A stretch of DNA of 53,577 nucleotides, taken from positions 1 to 53,577 of the forward strand of contig SVQT01000011.1 of NCBI GenBank assembly GCA_015065215.1. Direction: 5' to 3'. How positions within the stretch are numbered: position 1 is the stretch's first letter; each line of letters begins with the position of its first letter. Origin of the DNA: Oscillospiraceae bacterium. Lineage in GTDB: Bacteria; Bacillota; Clostridia; Oscillospirales; CAG-272. The translations under genes were made by a program, and so were the position numbers. This document shows, in pieces, positions 52,308 to 53,577 of the stretch. The notes beneath the pieces are model-generated. The model made no database searches, was not told the DNA's origin, and worked only from the letters and a program-made list of their open reading frames with translations.

Positions 52308-52644
52308 AGGAGCGGTCCTGTGGACCGCGGTCTTTGGAGTACACGATAACTGTGGGGTTGGTCTTTTCCAGATCCTGTATCAAAAGGCGGAGATGTGCGC
52401 ATTGCTCCTCGGTGAGATTGCCAACATTTAACGTGCGGGTGTTTTCCCGCCCCAATAAATAATCGGTTGAAACGCGGAAGAAATCCGCAAGCTTTACAAG
52501 CATTTCGATAGAGGGCAGAACGTTGTCGTTTTCCCAATTGGAAACACATTGCTTGGTGACGCCGATCCTGGCGGCAAAATCCACCTGGTTCATGCCGTGC
52601 AGCGTGCGCAGCTGCTTGATCCTTTCGCTCAATGTTACTTTCAT
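52306..52644 (-). CDS. XRE-family helix-turn-helix regulator
   Basis: A 112-residue protein with an N-terminal Cro/CI-type helix-turn-helix (LSERIKQLRTLHGMNQVDFA and RIGVTKQCVSNWENDNVLPS) and a short C-terminal extension that may dimerise or sense a ligand. The ATG follows TTGGAGG. It is divergent from the DUF4234-like gene, with overlapping promoters, so it probably controls that gene and itself. Confidence 0.88.
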   Translation of the reverse strand: MKVTLSERIKQLRTLHGMNQVDFAARIGVTKQCVSNWENDNVLPSIEMLVKLADFFRVSTDYLLGRENTRTLNVGNLTEEQCAHLRLLIQDLEKTNPTVIVYSKDRGPQDRS

Positions 52645-52673
52645 AACGCCTCCAAATCCATTTTCTAAATACT

Positions 52674-52717
52674 ATTATAAATTGTTGGTTGACAACTGCA
52701 AAATACTTTAGTATAAT
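52674..52717. promoter_or_regulatory. Overlapping divergent promoters with possible operator
   Basis: Rightward: TTGACA (52689-52694), 17 bases, TATAAT (52712-52717). Leftward: TTGCAG (52701-52696), 16 bases, TATAAT (52679-52674). The two -35 regions interlock around GTTGGTTGACAAC (52684-52696), a short palindrome that could be the XRE operator. Confidence 0.7.
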
Positions 52718-52744
52718 AATAATTGACTTTGGGGGGTGCTATTA

Positions 52745-53218
52745 ATGAAGGAGATCAAATTGTGCCGCAGTGTTGGGCTTTATTTTTTTCTTAACATAAT
52801 TACACTGGGTATTTACGGTATATTCTTTTGGCACGGTTTAATTCGGGATGCCAATGATTTGTTGAAAGAGGATGGCAAGCATACGCCCGGTGTATTGCCA
52901 CTGTATATGTTCTCTTTTTTAACGTTGGGTATTTATTTTTGGATATGGCAACGTCAATTTTGCCGCCGCATGGTCGGTTTTGGTGGCACCGCACCTTTCA
53001 CTGTGAATGGGTGCTGCCTTAGCCTTGTTGTAAAAGCTCCTTTGTTTTTAATTGTTATGCCTATCCGCTTCTGCATCGCGCAAAAGGAGCTCATTGAGGC
53101 ATTCAATTTGTTGGTGCTTGATGCTTGTTTTGGTACGGAAGATGATGAAGATGAGGACGATGATGAAGATGAAGAAGATGATGAAGATAAAGAAAGCAAT
53201 AACGACCTCTACTGGTAG
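52745..53218 (+). CDS. DUF4234-like membrane protein with polyacidic tail
   Basis: A 158-residue protein. Two membrane regions of the DUF4234 style carry the paired LNIITLGIYGIFFW and SFLTLGIYFWIWQ motifs, and a third hydrophobic segment follows (SLVVKAPLFLIVMPI). The last 30 residues are almost all Asp/Glu (DDEDEDDDEDEEDDEDKE), encoded by a GAT/GAA/GAG-rich run. The family's function is not known. The ATG at 52745 follows a G-rich GGGGGGTG; a GTG at 52736 is a possible alternative start. Acidic tails can bind cations or basic proteins, but this is inference. It is divergently paired with an XRE regulator. Confidence 0.8.
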   Translation: MKEIKLCRSVGLYFFLNIITLGIYGIFFWHGLIRDANDLLKEDGKHTPGVLPLYMFSFLTLGIYFWIWQRQFCRRMVGFGGTAPFTVNGCCLSLVVKAPLFLIVMPIRFCIAQKELIEAFNLLVLDACFGTEDDEDEDDDEDEEDDEDKESNNDLYW

Positions 53219-53245
53219 TTCTTTTCTTTCTTTTATATATGTGTG

Positions 53246-53303
53246 CGCGAAAAAATGCCGCAGAGAGCCGCAATTACCGGAGCTCCGCGGCTTTTTTGCG
53301 AAA
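53246..53303 (+). terminator. Terminator after the DUF4234-like gene
   Basis: Imperfect GC-rich hairpin: GCGAAAAAATGCCGC on one side and GCGGCTTTTTTGCG on the other, with GAGAGC/GCTC inside, ending in a T-run. Confidence 0.75.
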
Positions 53304-53415
53304 AGCGCAAACGCTTCCTTTTATTATATATAGGGGTTTACAGGGGGTGTCAACCACAAGATTTAGGGGCCGAAAAAAATTCCTGAAAAAAGCAAAAAAA
53401 TTTTTCAAAAAAGTG

Positions 53416-53577
53416 TTGACAAGCCCTTTTATTTGTGTTATAATGTGCAAGTCGCCGCGAAAAAGAAGTGGTGACAAACGGTCTTTGAAAATTGAACAGT
53501 AAGAGATAAGTATGAAGCAAGGACACACGAAAGTGTGTAGCAAGTGCGAAGAACATCTCGTGAATTCTGAAAGAGAA
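53416..53577 (+). promoter_or_regulatory. rRNA operon promoter and leader
   Basis: TTGACA (53416-53421), exactly 17 bases, TATAAT (53439-53444), a full-consensus promoter. The leader includes TTTGAAAATTGAACAGT (53484-53500), the conserved sequence found just before 16S rRNA genes in Firmicutes, and a hairpin ACACAC-GAAA-GTGTGT near 53523. The 16S gene itself should begin shortly beyond the window. Confidence 0.88.

Overview
The window is a 53.6 kb piece of a chromosomal origin region from an anaerobic low-to-mid GC Firmicute of the class Clostridia, probably an uncultured gut lineage. This rests on gene order (dnaA-dnaN-recF-remB-gyrB-gyrA and rsmG-noc-parA-parB), AAAGGAGG-type ribosome binding sites, consensus sigma-A promoters, a pyruvate:ferredoxin oxidoreductase, and a pfs/luxS pair. 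No phage, integrase, IS element or CRISPR array was seen.

Layout. (1) 0.7-6.6 kb, + strand: rsmG, a Noc-type ParB paralogue, a cluster of near-perfect parS palindromes, parA, parB, serS and a small membrane protein. (2) 6.6-9.7 kb, +: an acyl-CoA-synthetase-like ligase behind two promoters, one carrying paired operator palindromes, then a glycerophosphodiester phosphodiesterase. (3) 9.7-17.7 kb: a repeat-rich spacer, then on the - strand nifJ (PFOR), an Arc-type DNA-binding protein, a membrane protein, a PhnP-like metallohydrolase and a membrane-anchored leucine-rich-repeat protein. (4) 17.8-26.9 kb, -: gyrA, gyrB, remB, recF, dnaN, the probable oriC (AT-rich, four TTTTCCACA-like boxes) and dnaA. 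(5) 27.5-30 kb, +: a copper P-type ATPase with a second HMA domain at its C-terminus that has its own internal start signal. (6) 30.1-33.2 kb, -: alr, an AraC regulator, luxS and mtnN in one tightly packed operon. (7) 33.3-36.7 kb: a small lipoprotein (+), then rpmG-secE-nusG-rplK-rplA (-), and divergent tRNA-Trp (+). (8) 36.7-37.1 kb: inverted fragments of the tRNA-Trp 3' end and an array of hairpins. (9) 37.2-53.2 kb, accessory: a TetR operon of membrane proteins, a glycosidase-like protein, a decayed M20 peptidase, two convergent MATE pumps, AraC plus a GH3 enzyme, radC, a PfoR-type membrane protein, a GH2 enzyme and an XRE/DUF4234 divergent pair. (10) The last 160 bases hold the promoter and leader of an rRNA operon whose 16S gene lies just outside.

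Base composition changes strand near dnaA. In the lines I counted, the + strand has C>G left of dnaA (5041-5100: C22/G14; 8041-8100: C24/G13) and G>C to the right, even opposite a minus-strand gene (32821-32880: G27/C11; 51721-51780: G25/C15). The origin is therefore probably at dnaA/dnaN. If so, the rsmG-noc-parAB-serS block and the rpmG-secE-nusG-rplKA and alr-luxS operons all face their replication forks, which is unusual and suggests inversions around the origin.

How the parts work together: DnaA/oriC, Noc/ParA/ParB/parS and gyrase form the replication and segregation core. LuxS/MtnN recycle S-adenosylhomocysteine. The right half serves beta-glucoside/beta-galactoside use and drug efflux. 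The most useful leads are the CopA internal start, the altered DnaA box-reading motif next to non-consensus boxes, the tRNA-derived inverted repeats with the hairpin array, and the AraC regulator translationally coupled to luxS.
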